From Poteriospumella lacustris (taxonomy: Eukaryota; Sar; Chrysophyceae; Chromulinales; Dinobryaceae): 60,155 nucleotides of DNA. The first letter of the stretch is position 1; each line of letters starts with the position of its first letter. The stretch is from NCBI GenBank assembly GCA_008000375.1, contig SMOI01000052.1, positions 81,489 to 141,643 of the forward strand, given 5' to 3'. Below the pieces are notes generated by a model. That model had not been told where the DNA came from and made no database searches. It saw nothing but the letters and a program-made list of their open reading frames with translations. Both the position numbers and the translations under genes were made by a program. Positions 51,897 through 60,155 of the stretch are shown piece by piece.

Positions 51897-52327
51897 TGTA
51901 ATGTGTAGCTTCTCAACCAACAAAAGAACAGAGATAAGGAGAACGCTTTCTTTGGCGTTCTTCTGAAAAAGCTGTGAACGATTACGTACACTTTCTGACT
52001 TGGATTGACTCGTCCTCTGGCTGCGAGATCTGCGAGATCCCACTGGCGTCGTCGTCGTCGTCATGACAAAGAGCGTTACAAAGTTTTGGCGATGACGCGA
52101 GAACTCCTTCGACCTCTTCGAAGCGGGTTACGTTGTGTAGACCCCCATTCATTACCTTGGGACATAAGACAAGAAAGTGATATACCACATTGTATTTTTT
52201 GCAAGTGGAAGATTTAGTGCACTCCCGTTTTTTTTTTGTGGTTTCTGTCTCCAGATTGCTGAGCATTGGCCTTGTCCGGTCCAGAAATTCATCCGCCCGC
52301 ACTAGAATATCAGTGAATTGGTCCGCC
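51897..52327. other. Upstream region of the ankyrin gene
   Basis: Holds the possible small minus-strand gene at 51982-52329. Otherwise it is the region between the ankyrin and PPPDE start codons. Confidence 0.35.
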
Positions 52328-52329
52328 AT
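51982..52329 (-). CDS. Possible small protein, unknown
   Basis: 115 codons from the ATG at 52329 (MADQFTDILVRADEFLDRTR), with a helical N-terminus followed by a Lys/Thr-rich segment and a DDDDD run. Its start codon overlaps the start of the PPPDE gene on the other strand (shared bases 52328-52329), which leaves no room for separate 5' UTRs unless transcripts overlap. A frame with further ATGs continues to 52407, inside the PPPDE exon. No family recognised. It could also be non-coding. Confidence 0.3.
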   Translation of the reverse strand: MADQFTDILVRADEFLDRTRPMLSNLETETTKKKRECTKSSTCKKYNVVYHFLVLCPKVMNGGLHNVTRFEEVEGVLASSPKLCNALCHDDDDDASGISQISQPEDESIQVRKCT

Positions 52330-53159
52330 GGCACGCATAGGAGGATTTAATACCAGCAACAACAAAGTGATTCTCAACGTGTATGATCTACACGACAGCA
52401 ATGACATCTATTATCCCTGGGGTCTGGGTCTGTATCATTCCGGTGTGCAAATAGGACGCGACGAGTACACCTTCGGTGAGTAATCATCAATCGGAATCGC
52501 GTGGATATTGTTTGCTCATTCTCACAAGCATCGTGATTGCGATTTGTATGAACAGCATCCTCCGCTGGAATTTTCACCCACCCACCGAAGGGGGCCGGAG
52601 GTGCGAAATTTCGCGAGTCGATTGAATTAGGCGAATACAAAGGCACCGCAAAGGATTTGGAAACGGTCGTGAACAACCTACGCAGCTCATTCAAAGGCAC
52701 TGATTATCATTTGCTGACGAATAACTGCAACCATTTTGCGAATGCGCTCGTCCAGCGGTTATTGGGTCGTGAAATTCCTCCGTTCGTCAACCGTATGGCA
52801 TATTACGGTGGCTTTTTCGCGTGCTTACTGCCTGATAGTTCCACTGGTGCCGCACCAGTAGACCAAGGAAATGGTGGGAATGCTAGCCAAGGAAGCGATT
52901 CGTCGGGGTCATTCAGTGGTGGATTCGTCGGTCGCAGCTCTTCACGTCTGGGTGCGCCGAAGACAGCACAATCGACCGCTGTCACCACAACCTCTGCCTT
53001 CTCCGGCACCGGGCGGAAACTGGGCGCCGCGTCAGATGGGGCCGCGTCCTCCTTACTACAGGTAAAAGCGCCTTACCCGCTGTAGGTCCGCCTTTCTCAC
53101 TATGCCTTGTTGTTTGGCTGCAGGATCGTCGTCGATCAGACTCCAGCAATCGCCTGTGA
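52328..53159 (+). CDS. PPPDE (DeSI-type) cysteine peptidase, three exons
   Basis: Exons 52328-52475, 52556-53061 and 53124-53159 (introns 80 and 62 nt, GT...AG) encode 229 residues. The permuted papain fold is marked by VILNVYDL, the catalytic His in GLGLYHSGVQIGRDEYTFG, and the catalytic Cys in LLTNNCNHFANALVQRLLG followed by IPPFVNRMA. Family members remove SUMO, ubiquitin or acyl groups (DeSI-1/2, PPPDE1/2). A Gly/Ser-rich tail ends in DRRRSDSSNRL through the last small exon. Without the second splice the protein would end KAPYPL, so both forms are possible. Confidence 0.9.
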
Positions 53160-53517
53160 GCGTTGGGCTATGCCTCCCTGCCACACCGTCACCGCCCCAC
53201 CACCGCCACTGATTCCGCAAATATCGCGAACCGCAACAAGATCTTTGTGTCACACTGCCATGATTGATAAAGTAAATACTTCAACATCGTGTGACGTCAC
53301 CGTGGGGGGGGGGGGAGTTGGGGATGAGTGAAACTCGCAGCTCTTGCTCGAAGAAACAAAATCCTTTAACATACAAAATCGCAATATGACAGGTACACAC
53401 ACGATTGGCTTCCGTCTGGTCTAAACGCGGGGAGGGGGGACACTGCCCTTCCACTTATACTCACTGCCAAAGCAAAACGAACAACGGAGAGAGAGATTTG
53501 CTGACTGTCGCGTGGCT
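53160..53517. other. Intergenic, convergent, with a poly-G tract
   Basis: Contains a 12-G run at 53304-53315 and GGGGAGGGGGG near 53430. No gene is seen. Confidence 0.5.
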
Positions 53518-55260
53518 TTACCGCTGACGACGACGTTGACGACGCGTGCTCAGCGCGGGCACCGTCGCGGACAAGAACACTTTGTTGATTTCGTTGTACA
53601 CGTACGGGGTGAAATGCACGCGATCTTCGTACAAAGGCTTCACATCGGTCGCAAAGGTCATTTTCTCATCAATGATAAGCTTGCCCAGTTCCGATTGGGC
53701 GGGAATACCTCGATATTGGTCCTCAAAACGTTCTTTCTCTGTCGTCACTTCATGGCTCCAGTCATGCGCTCCGTAGCGATGACTGTCGGGATGTGCACGT
53801 ACGAAGTCCAATAGATTCTTCTTCCGCAAGTAATCCACACTGAGGACCACGTCTTGCCATCCGCCTTGGCTGGATTTGCCATCGGTATGTCGCACGTGAA
53901 ACATATTCGCAAACCAGCTGCTGATCCCATTCGACTCAAAGATATCCATCTCACGAGGCTGCTGTTCCCGAAGATTGGTGACGATTTGGAGCTCTTGGTT
54001 GTTGTCAAAGTCCGTGAACTGCGTGGTATAGACGGGAGGCGCATAGGTACGACGCCATGTGAGTGGGCGCAAGTGCCACGTGGGCGAGCACGCAGACGGC
54101 GATGCTGATGCCGGAGAACTTCCCACACACGATGCAGGAGCCAAAAACAGGCGGGCGGCATGCACCAAACGATCCATAAAGTTTGGTTCGTACATACCCA
54201 CCGTGTACCACATGCCCGAGTTGATCATCATATGCGTCGCATTCAAATGGGGCAACATGTCCGCCAAGACATGGCAGGAGGGCTGGAGACGGAGTGTTTC
54301 TTCCGCTGAGGGAGGACACATGGGCTGATTGGGATCGGAGATGGATATGTGAATGTCTGACAACTCTGGTGGGTCATGATCATGGACTGTGCGATTCTTG
54401 GCACATTCCTCAGTCAACGGGAAGAAAGTCCCATGTTCATCCGTGGAACAGAAGAGTTGATTGACATGAGATACGTACTGCTCAAAGTCTTGGCGACTGC
54501 GAGGGACCGATGAAACCGCTTTGTGAAATTGCATTTTGTGTTTTCCCAGCCAGGATATGTACGACACTTGGATATCGTGGGCAGAGTCCAGATCCCCTTC
54601 CAATAGGTACAACGTTTCATTGCTGTGGTTATCAGCAACATCTCTCTTAGGACGCTGAAGCTTACTCAATGGTACAACTGGAACAAGGCGGAAATGGCGA
54701 TTCTCAGTGATGAGGTCGAAGCTGTAGTCCTTTTCGGCGCGGCGACAGTCGCAGACTTCGTAGCTCACATATGGGTGACGTTCAATCTCTGACTTTGGCA
54801 CCGCCTCTTTATAGCGAGAAAGCTGCCGGTTTGCAAAGAGATTGAATGCTGGCCAACTTTTGAATTCGAACTCGCTGCATACTGACAATCCTTGGGGAAT
54901 CACAGACCTGTTTGCAAAGGATGGCGGCCAACGCCCATGTGCAAGAAAATACGCCAAGCTTGTGTATGTATACCGGGTCAAGGAGTCCCCCATGAAGACC
55001 AAGTGATTTCCCCGCATAGCTCTACGAACATCGCTGAAGTGATGCCCTTCGAAGTTGCGCATGCGGCAGTGGGTATACGATAAGGCGAAACTACCGTCGC
55101 CCTGGAGAAACTTGGTGATGTTCTTATGAGCGGAATCTAGCGATAGAGTCTGCGGGGTACACCATGGAAGATGCTGAACATTCTTTTCCGTTGTACATAG
55201 TATAATGCTCACCGCTGACATTACCGCCAGCCAATACCAGCTTCTCCGATACCACATCAT
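53518..55260 (-). CDS. PC-esterase-like (GDSL/SGNH-related) type II membrane protein
   Basis: 580 residues from the ATG at 55260; the longer frame starts at TTG. A signal-anchor helix near the start (WYWLAVMSAVSIILC) is followed by a lumenal domain. NHLVFMGDSLTRYTYTSLAYFL carries the GDS serine motif and downstream conserved Arg of PC-esterases (the superfamily of plant TBL and fungal Cas1p O-acetyltransferases and relatives). Near the C-terminus DRVHFTPYVYNEINKVFL provides the D..H pair usually found there as DCxHWC or DxxH. Cysteines in the N-terminal part (WCTP, CSEFEF, CDCRR) could form disulfides. Probable role: adding or removing acyl groups on glycans in the Golgi. Confidence 0.75.
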   Translation of the reverse strand: MMWYRRSWYWLAVMSAVSIILCTTEKNVQHLPWCTPQTLSLDSAHKNITKFLQGDGSFALSYTHCRMRNFEGHHFSDVRRAMRGNHLVFMGDSLTRYTYTSLAYFLAHGRWPPSFANRSVIPQGLSVCSEFEFKSWPAFNLFANRQLSRYKEAVPKSEIERHPYVSYEVCDCRRAEKDYSFDLITENRHFRLVPVVPLSKLQRPKRDVADNHSNETLYLLEGDLDSAHDIQVSYISWLGKHKMQFHKAVSSVPRSRQDFEQYVSHVNQLFCSTDEHGTFFPLTEECAKNRTVHDHDPPELSDIHISISDPNQPMCPPSAEETLRLQPSCHVLADMLPHLNATHMMINSGMWYTVGMYEPNFMDRLVHAARLFLAPASCVGSSPASASPSACSPTWHLRPLTWRRTYAPPVYTTQFTDFDNNQELQIVTNLREQQPREMDIFESNGISSWFANMFHVRHTDGKSSQGGWQDVVLSVDYLRKKNLLDFVRAHPDSHRYGAHDWSHEVTTEKERFEDQYRGIPAQSELGKLIIDEKMTFATDVKPLYEDRVHFTPYVYNEINKVFLSATVPALSTRRQRRRQR

Positions 55261-55703
55261 CAACAACGACAACTGATGGGGAAAACCAACTTTCGCTTTG
55301 TTCTATCTTTCTTTGTGCAACTGCACCAAGCCTGATAGAGCTCTATTTGGGCCGTTTGCAAGCGGATCTAACCGAAAATGTTTTGTTTTTAGAGCATTTC
55401 TTCACCATTCACATGAACAGTGAAGAAGTCAGCTCAGCGCGATGATGATGAAAACAGCGATCGTCGTCGTCATCCTGTTCCACAGCAGAATTGTCCAGAC
55501 AAACGCAGCCCAACCCATATTCTGCGGTCGCAGGCCGGACCGAGGAACCAGCAGCCAGCAGCAGCCAGCAGCAGCCAAACAAACAAACCGTTCACAGCTG
55601 TCCTTCGCACCCAAAGGCTTGCGCAATCCAAGAACAGCCAGTGTTCTGATGAAAACATCCATTTCTATTCACATATACCTCTCAGCTCGATTATCTACTA
55701 AAA
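55261..55703. other. Divergent intergenic region
   Basis: Between the PC-esterase-like and PH-domain genes. Contains CAGCAGCCAGCAGCAGCCAG near 55552. Short frames only. Confidence 0.4.
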
Positions 55704-56573
55704 ATGGGATGCGCTGGAAGCAAAGCCGCGGAAGCATCTGCTCCAACTGCTAAGCCTGCTGAGGTTACCAAGCCTGCTGAGGCTGCCAAGCCTGTCGAGG
55801 CCGCCAAGCCTGCTGAGGCTGCCAAGCCTGTCGAGGCCGCTAAGCCTGTCGAGGCCGCTAAGCCTGTCGAGGCCGCCAAGCCTGTCGAGGCCGCTAAGCC
55901 TGTCGAGGCCGCCAAGCCTGTCGAGGCCGCCAAGCCTGTCGAGGCCGCTAAGCCTGTCGAGGCCGCCAAGCCCGTCGAGGCCGCCAAGCCCGTCGAGACC
56001 GCCAAGCCTGTCGAGACCGCCAAGCCTGTCGAGGTCGCCAAGCCTGTCGAGGCTGTTGAGGCTGCCAAGCCTGTCGAGGCCGCTAAGCCCGTCGAAGTCG
56101 CTGCCCCTGCTCCTGTCGTCGAGGAGAAGAAGGAGGAGGCCGCTCCTGTTGCCGAGCAAAAGGCCGAGGAAGCTGCCCCTGTCGCTGAAGTTGCTGCCGC
56201 TCCTGTCGTTGCCGCTGCCCCCGCCGCTGCCGCTGCCCCTGTCGCTGCCCCTGCCCCCGCTGGACCTCCCGCGAAGAAGACTGGTATGCTCTTCAAGCAG
56301 GGACACATGGTGAAGAACTGGAAGAACCGTTACTTCGTGTTGGAGAACGGCGTCCTCTCGTACTACGAGAACTCCCAATTGAAGGACAAGAAGGGCGACA
56401 TGTCCGTCAAGAACTGCAAGGTGGAAGTGGACAAGACCATCGTCAAGATCTCCGCCATCGATGCGGCTGCCGCCAAGGGTCAATCCGAGTTGATTTTGGA
56501 GATCAAGTACCCCAACGAGCGTGACGAGTGGGTTGCCGCCATTGAGAAGCACATCGCTTACTACTCCAAGTAA
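55704..56573 (+). CDS. Lipid-anchored AKPVEA-repeat protein with C-terminal PH domain
   Basis: 289 residues, intronless, start context AAAAATGG. The N-terminus MGCAGSKAAE is a textbook N-myristoylation (Gly2) plus palmitoylation (Cys3) signal. Residues about 15-130 are about 20 copies of the hexapeptide AKPVEA with small variants (AKPAEA, AKPVET, AKPVEV). An Ala/Pro/Val-rich linker follows. The last 100 residues are a pleckstrin-homology domain: GMLFKQGHMVKNWKNRYFVL, GVLSYYENSQLKDKKG, and the C-terminal helix with its conserved Trp, NERDEWVAAIEKHI. The protein should sit at a membrane through both lipid and phosphoinositide binding, with the repeat as a spacer. The very biased codons (GCC/GCT AAG CCT GTC GAG) suggest high expression. 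Confidence 0.9.
   Translation: MGCAGSKAAEASAPTAKPAEVTKPAEAAKPVEAAKPAEAAKPVEAAKPVEAAKPVEAAKPVEAAKPVEAAKPVEAAKPVEAAKPVEAAKPVEAAKPVETAKPVETAKPVEVAKPVEAVEAAKPVEAAKPVEVAAPAPVVEEKKEEAAPVAEQKAEEAAPVAEVAAAPVVAAAPAAAAAPVAAPAPAGPPAKKTGMLFKQGHMVKNWKNRYFVLENGVLSYYENSQLKDKKGDMSVKNCKVEVDKTIVKISAIDAAAAKGQSELILEIKYPNERDEWVAAIEKHIAYYSK
55755..56060 (+). repeat. 18-bp tandem repeat encoding AKPVEA
   Basis: About 17 near-identical 18-bp units of the type GCCAAGCCTGTCGAGGCC within the PH-domain gene, differing mainly at synonymous third positions (GCC/GCT, CCT/CCC). Confidence 0.9.
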
Positions 56574-57154
56574 ACGCGTATGTCAAACGTAGCTCCGATA
56601 GAAATTCGTTTTGTTTTCGGTCTATCCAACGGGGGGATATAGGGACTTTTGAGGGGACATCGACCCTTCCAATCGCACGTATCGTATGCAGTACTGCTGG
56701 TTTGTCGTTCAGTAGGCATTTGTGAGAGGGGAAGGGGAGATGGGACGGAACAGATGACGAAGGACAATATACCTTTCTTTTGTTTTTGTTTCTTGTTAAT
56801 TTACTGTTTCTTTGTTTGGCTTCGCTTCGCTTCTTGGTTTCACAATTGTTCGACGCACACCATATTCCTGATGGTTTCTGATTCTCGATGCCCTTCCCTT
56901 CAACAACCCTATATTCACCCAGATTCTGTTATCTCCGCTCTACTCATCTCTCACACATTCACCCGCCGCCACCACCACCAACCACCACGTCACCGTCGTT
57001 TCCGTTGTTTGGTATTTCCACGTCGTCCTGTATACACCACTGTGTAATTTTGTTGGCACCGGGGAGTTTTAAAAAAATACCATTCAATGGCACCACTATC
57101 GCACCGTTTTGATTTGTTTACAACAAACATCGCAGTGAGTCTACAGGGGGTCGC
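56574..57154. other. Intergenic, convergent
   Basis: T-rich 3' flank of the PH-domain gene (TTTCTTTTGTTTTTGTTTCT near 56773), then CA-rich sequence near 56960-56995. No gene is seen. Confidence 0.45.
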
Positions 57155-60016
57155 CTATGAGCCTTGGCAGTGATTGGACGCCAATTTGATCCATGATTCT
57201 GTTTCCAGCTGATGCGCATCGGCCGCGAAGAATAAGACATGAAGCGCTACCGTATGAGGCGTCGTGGTGGTCGTGGAGGGCTGCAAGAAGGAGACAGGCA
57301 ACGCCATGGTCGACGCCACAGGCAGAAGCGACGTCGCAGCGGACGACGACGCTGACGACGATGCGGCCACGGCTGCACAGTCCAGCCATGCATCCTTCCA
57401 CCAGTGACACACCATATCGGGCGTGACCAACGACCCCACCACCGCCGGATCATACAACACCTTCACATACAACAAACGATTCGGACGCATCGCCGCGTCT
57501 TCCCGCAGCGTACGCTGCAAGGTGGACACCCCCACCGCCAACATACGTGCGACATCGACGGTATTCTCACTTGCTGTGGAGGCGCAAGGCACCAGGACGT
57601 CAACCACGCCACTGCAGACCGTTCCAGGGTACGTCTTCACCAGGGCCTGACCAACCAGTGGCACTGTGGCGTCTGCTTCGTCTTCGCCACCCACACGACG
57701 TGACGCGGAGACCGACGACGCATCCGACGACCAAATCGGCCACGAGTCGACATCGTTGTTCGCGTTGACCACCACCGTGGCGCCCCTCCCATCCGCCGCC
57801 GTAGTCGTTATCGGCTCCCTTTCCGTGACGTGCACCTGCTTCCATCCCGTGGCACGTACTCGATCCGTCTTCGCGGCGATGACTTCGATCTCGCACGAGG
57901 CATTACGCGGTAAACCTGGCACCCCCACGAAGACGATGGGCGGCAGCACCGCATGCGCAGACGCTTGTGCCTTCCGATGGCGCTCCTCTGCCTCCTCTTG
58001 ATCGTCTTGGTCGATGTCGTATGCATCAAAATCCTCCGCGTACTCCTCGCCCTCTTCGTCCTCCGCAGCGTTGCCCTCGGTCGCGTGTTGCTGGATGGCG
58101 TCTGCGATCGCGACACCACTGTCCCCAACAAACGTATTCTGTCGGCACAGGCGTTCCATCAACACGCGACCGCTCGTCCACAGCGAAGACACCCCACCAC
58201 CACCACCACCACCACCACCACCACCACCACCACCACCATCACAAGCCCCCTTCGTGGATGATGATGACGGCTGCCCTCCCTCCCCCTCTCCCTCTTCTCC
58301 TTCCACAACGGAATAGGCCGTATTGACGTAGACAATCACCGACAACAAGTGATGCAAATCCGACTGCAACACTGACAAGACGCGGTGCACATGGCGCAAC
58401 GACAATGTCATGTCCAACAACAAGTCTTCTCTCGACAGACGATGTACTCCTGCCCCTCCTCCTTCCCCTGGCCTCGCAGGTGCAGCGTGCGGACGCAAAG
58501 CCATGGTTCCGGGTTGCAACGGAATCTGTCCAGCGACAAACAAGAAGAAATCTTGCAGGATATTCGCTTGGCAATACGGGCCAATGCATAGCGGTGCCCA
58601 TTGCGACATGCTTTGGACATGGAGAACTTCACGTCGCGTGTTGTGTCCCGGCTGCAGCGCTGACGACGATGAGGCGGAGGCTGAGGCTGATTCTGCTCGA
58701 TGTAGCATGGCATTGTAACTGTGACGTAAGATACAGGCTTCGACGGCGATTACACTGCCACCGGTGGGTAACGCCAACTGCACACAGCTACGCGAGGGTG
58801 GATACCGTTGGAAGTACTGACAATACACCTCATTGGCCACCGCGAACATGGTCATGTCCTGGAGGTACAAGTGCACGAATGCGATATCTTCTTGTCGCAA
58901 CCCGTGGATGACGGTCAAGGTGTGCACTAAGCGATTCATGACTTCGGTCAACTGGGCACGATAGACCGCTGACAGAGACGATTCGGCTTCACCACCAGCC
59001 GCCGTTCCCATCGCGGTGATCAGCTCCGTATGTCCAAAGCCATCTTCTTTCCAATGAATCTTGACGGGTTTGCGAGCAAGTAGCAGCGATGTGCGGGGTT
59101 GATGTAAGTTGTCCACCGACGATGGTACAGCGGAAGACGATGATGACGATGATGACGAAGACAACGCGAGGGCCTTGTTCAATTGCTGGTGCGCCGATTC
59201 GAAACGCGGATACGCGGGCGTGGCTGCTTCTGCTTCTGCTACTGTTGCATTGGGGATCTCTTTATCCACGACACGATGATCGAGAACGAAGAGATTGCCG
59301 ACATCGGGGTCCTCGGGGTCTTCGATGATTTTGGTGGCGACGATTTCGATGCGCTTGCGAAAATACGGCGCGTCCAGCACCAAACTCTCGTATTCTCCAC
59401 CTTCACCACACAAGTCGAGGCCATATTTCTTATGCAATTTCAACAGCTGTGGATACAAGTCCTTCAAACGCTTGCCCAGATGTTTGCGGGGTTGCAATCC
59501 AGCCCCGGCCACCTTCACCAACATGATGTCCATGTTGTGTTCCAATATCATCTCTTCCAGTAATTCCTTGCGTTCTTTCTGCCATAGATATGATAAAACA
59601 GTGAGGCCAAGACGTCCACAAACGTGTTCCAATCGGTGTCGCTGGTAGTTCGATAGAATTGCACCACACGCCACCGCTTTTACGGTGGGGTATTTCGCTT
59701 GTACGTCCTTCAGTAGTTCATAAAGGTCTTCCACTTCATCTCCTGGGCAAACTTCATTGTACTCCATTCCCGTGTTGATGGAGGATCCAGAAATGTGACG
59801 TTGAATCATGGGGACTCCAAAACACTCCTCATAGGCAGTGAGAACAGTGCTGCCTGCTGTTTGGTACATAAACGAATTCGTTTCTTCCCCTTCCACATTT
59901 TCTACCGGGGTTGGCTTCAAATGAGCCAAACAAACCAATCGATGGCCATGTTCAAGACACTTGAAGGTGTTGAAACAAGAGTCTTTCCCACCAGAAAGGA
60001 GCGCTACAAAATCCAT
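57155..60016 (-). CDS. DPH6: Diphthine-ammonia ligase with two RidA-like domains
   Basis: 953 residues, intronless, ATG at 60016. The N-terminal ATP-PPase domain has the PP-loop ALLSGGKDSCFNTFK, FGVPMIQRHISGSS, ACGAILSNYQRHRLEHVC and LCGEGGEYESLVLDAPYF, the diagnostic set of Dph6. It performs the last step of diphthamide synthesis on elongation factor 2, amidating diphthine with ammonia. Two RidA/YjgF-like domains follow (about residues 335-450 and, starting with WAPLCIGPYCQANIL and FVAGQIPLQPG, about 490-930), as in yeast and plant enzymes. The second is interrupted by a poly-Gly run (encoded by the GGT tract at about 58192-58238) and an acidic insertion. At 953 residues it is longer than yeast Dph6 because of these loops. 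Confidence 0.95.
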   Translation of the reverse strand: MDFVALLSGGKDSCFNTFKCLEHGHRLVCLAHLKPTPVENVEGEETNSFMYQTAGSTVLTAYEECFGVPMIQRHISGSSINTGMEYNEVCPGDEVEDLYELLKDVQAKYPTVKAVACGAILSNYQRHRLEHVCGRLGLTVLSYLWQKERKELLEEMILEHNMDIMLVKVAGAGLQPRKHLGKRLKDLYPQLLKLHKKYGLDLCGEGGEYESLVLDAPYFRKRIEIVATKIIEDPEDPDVGNLFVLDHRVVDKEIPNATVAEAEAATPAYPRFESAHQQLNKALALSSSSSSSSSSAVPSSVDNLHQPRTSLLLARKPVKIHWKEDGFGHTELITAMGTAAGGEAESSLSAVYRAQLTEVMNRLVHTLTVIHGLRQEDIAFVHLYLQDMTMFAVANEVYCQYFQRYPPSRSCVQLALPTGGSVIAVEACILRHSYNAMLHRAESASASASSSSALQPGHNTRREVLHVQSMSQWAPLCIGPYCQANILQDFFLFVAGQIPLQPGTMALRPHAAPARPGEGGGAGVHRLSREDLLLDMTLSLRHVHRVLSVLQSDLHHLLSVIVYVNTAYSVVEGEEGEGEGGQPSSSSTKGACDGGGGGGGGGGGGGGGVSSLWTSGRVLMERLCRQNTFVGDSGVAIADAIQQHATEGNAAEDEEGEEYAEDFDAYDIDQDDQEEAEERHRKAQASAHAVLPPIVFVGVPGLPRNASCEIEVIAAKTDRVRATGWKQVHVTEREPITTTAADGRGATVVVNANNDVDSWPIWSSDASSVSASRRVGGEDEADATVPLVGQALVKTYPGTVCSGVVDVLVPCASTASENTVDVARMLAVGVSTLQRTLREDAAMRPNRLLYVKVLYDPAVVGSLVTPDMVCHWWKDAWLDCAAVAASSSASSSAATSLLPVASTMALPVSFLQPSTTTTTPHTVALHVLFFAADAHQLETESWIKLASNHCQGS
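58192..58238 (-). repeat. (GGT)n trinucleotide tract encoding poly-Gly
   Basis: About 14 consecutive GGT/GGC codons in the DPH6 gene (CCACCACC on the plus strand). It falls in a loop of the second RidA-like domain. Confidence 0.85.
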
Positions 60017-60155
60017 CGCTGTTTGTGCTTATGGGGCAATCTACAGAGAAAATGCTGGATGAAGCAAGCTGTAATGCTCTTCGATGTCGAGACTACACTT
60101 ACGGCCAGCCAATGGAAATGGTTTCTGTGTCGGCATTCACATATTCTTTTCGCTA
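60017..60155. other. 5' flank of DPH6
   Basis: Window end. Contains a candidate 3' splice or start region of the next gene, but nothing can be supported. Confidence 0.3.

Noticed and set aside
55691-56552. Two long minus-strand frames opposite the AKPVEA gene
   Set aside because: Mirror readings of the 18-bp repeat (TGLAAS and GGLDRL strings), not genes.
1-60155. CRISPR arrays, insertion sequences, bacterial operons or ribosome binding sites
   Set aside because: None is seen, and the spliced genes show this is eukaryotic nuclear DNA.

Overview
This window is nuclear DNA from a eukaryotic microbe. It has spliced genes with short introns (34 to 124 nt, GT...AG), eukaryote-only genes (TAF9, DPH6, PIF1, ribosomal P2, a tepsin-like coat adaptor, a dynein-like motor) and long homopolymer-rich protein loops. 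Two proteins, an RsfS/Iojap ribosome-silencing factor (start 11841, minus) and an RlmI-type rRNA methyltransferase (start 25342, plus), begin with a signal peptide followed directly by a Phe (VVS|F and GA|F). That is the ASAFAP-type targeting signal of complex red-derived plastids, so I infer an ochrophyte (photosynthetic or secondarily colourless stramenopile). I cannot name the genus.

Layout. 1-10767: one giant reading frame that looks like the C-terminal half of a very divergent dynein heavy chain swollen by Gly/Ser/Ala loops. 11-20 kb: RsfS, a PhoD-like phosphatase, a VWA protein ending in a CaaX box, an Ala/Glu/Pro repeat protein and an OGFOD1/Tpa1-type prolyl hydroxylase. 20-29 kb: a CorA/MRS2 Mg2+ channel, a subtilase whose 11 exons I reassembled, the RlmI-like methyltransferase, and a second VWA-CaaX protein that has an intron the first lacks. 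29-38 kb: a five-exon PIF1 helicase with an N-terminal PCNA-binding motif, TAF9, two identical ribosomal P2 genes in a tail-to-tail inverted repeat, and a pseudouridine synthase. 38-45 kb: a glycosyltransferase, a five-exon-class ENTH protein (tepsin-like, four exons resolved), a possible 64-residue spliced gene and an EEP-family nuclease/phosphatase. 45.2-47.2 kb: a patch of gene remnants (pseudouridine-synthase fragment, long hairpin, broken DUF285 repeats, C-terminal part of a carbohydrate-active protein). 48-60 kb: a GFA-fold protein with a long disordered tail, an ankyrin protein, a PPPDE peptidase, a PC-esterase-like protein, a lipid-anchored repeat plus PH-domain protein, and DPH6.

There is no operon logic. 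Genes mostly sit in divergent or convergent pairs with 250-800 bp between them. Functional links are loose: translation (RsfS, rRNA methyltransferase, pseudouridine synthase, P2, DPH6, and OGFOD1, which modifies uS12 in other eukaryotes), nuclear DNA/RNA work (PIF1, TAF9) and endomembrane work (tepsin-like, glycosyltransferase, PC-esterase). The most unusual items are the degenerate dynein-like giant, the VWA-CaaX pair, the P2 inverted duplication with a hairpin over the stop codon, and the 45-47 kb remnant patch. Many open frames start only at TTG or GTG; in those cases I moved the start to the first good ATG and say so.
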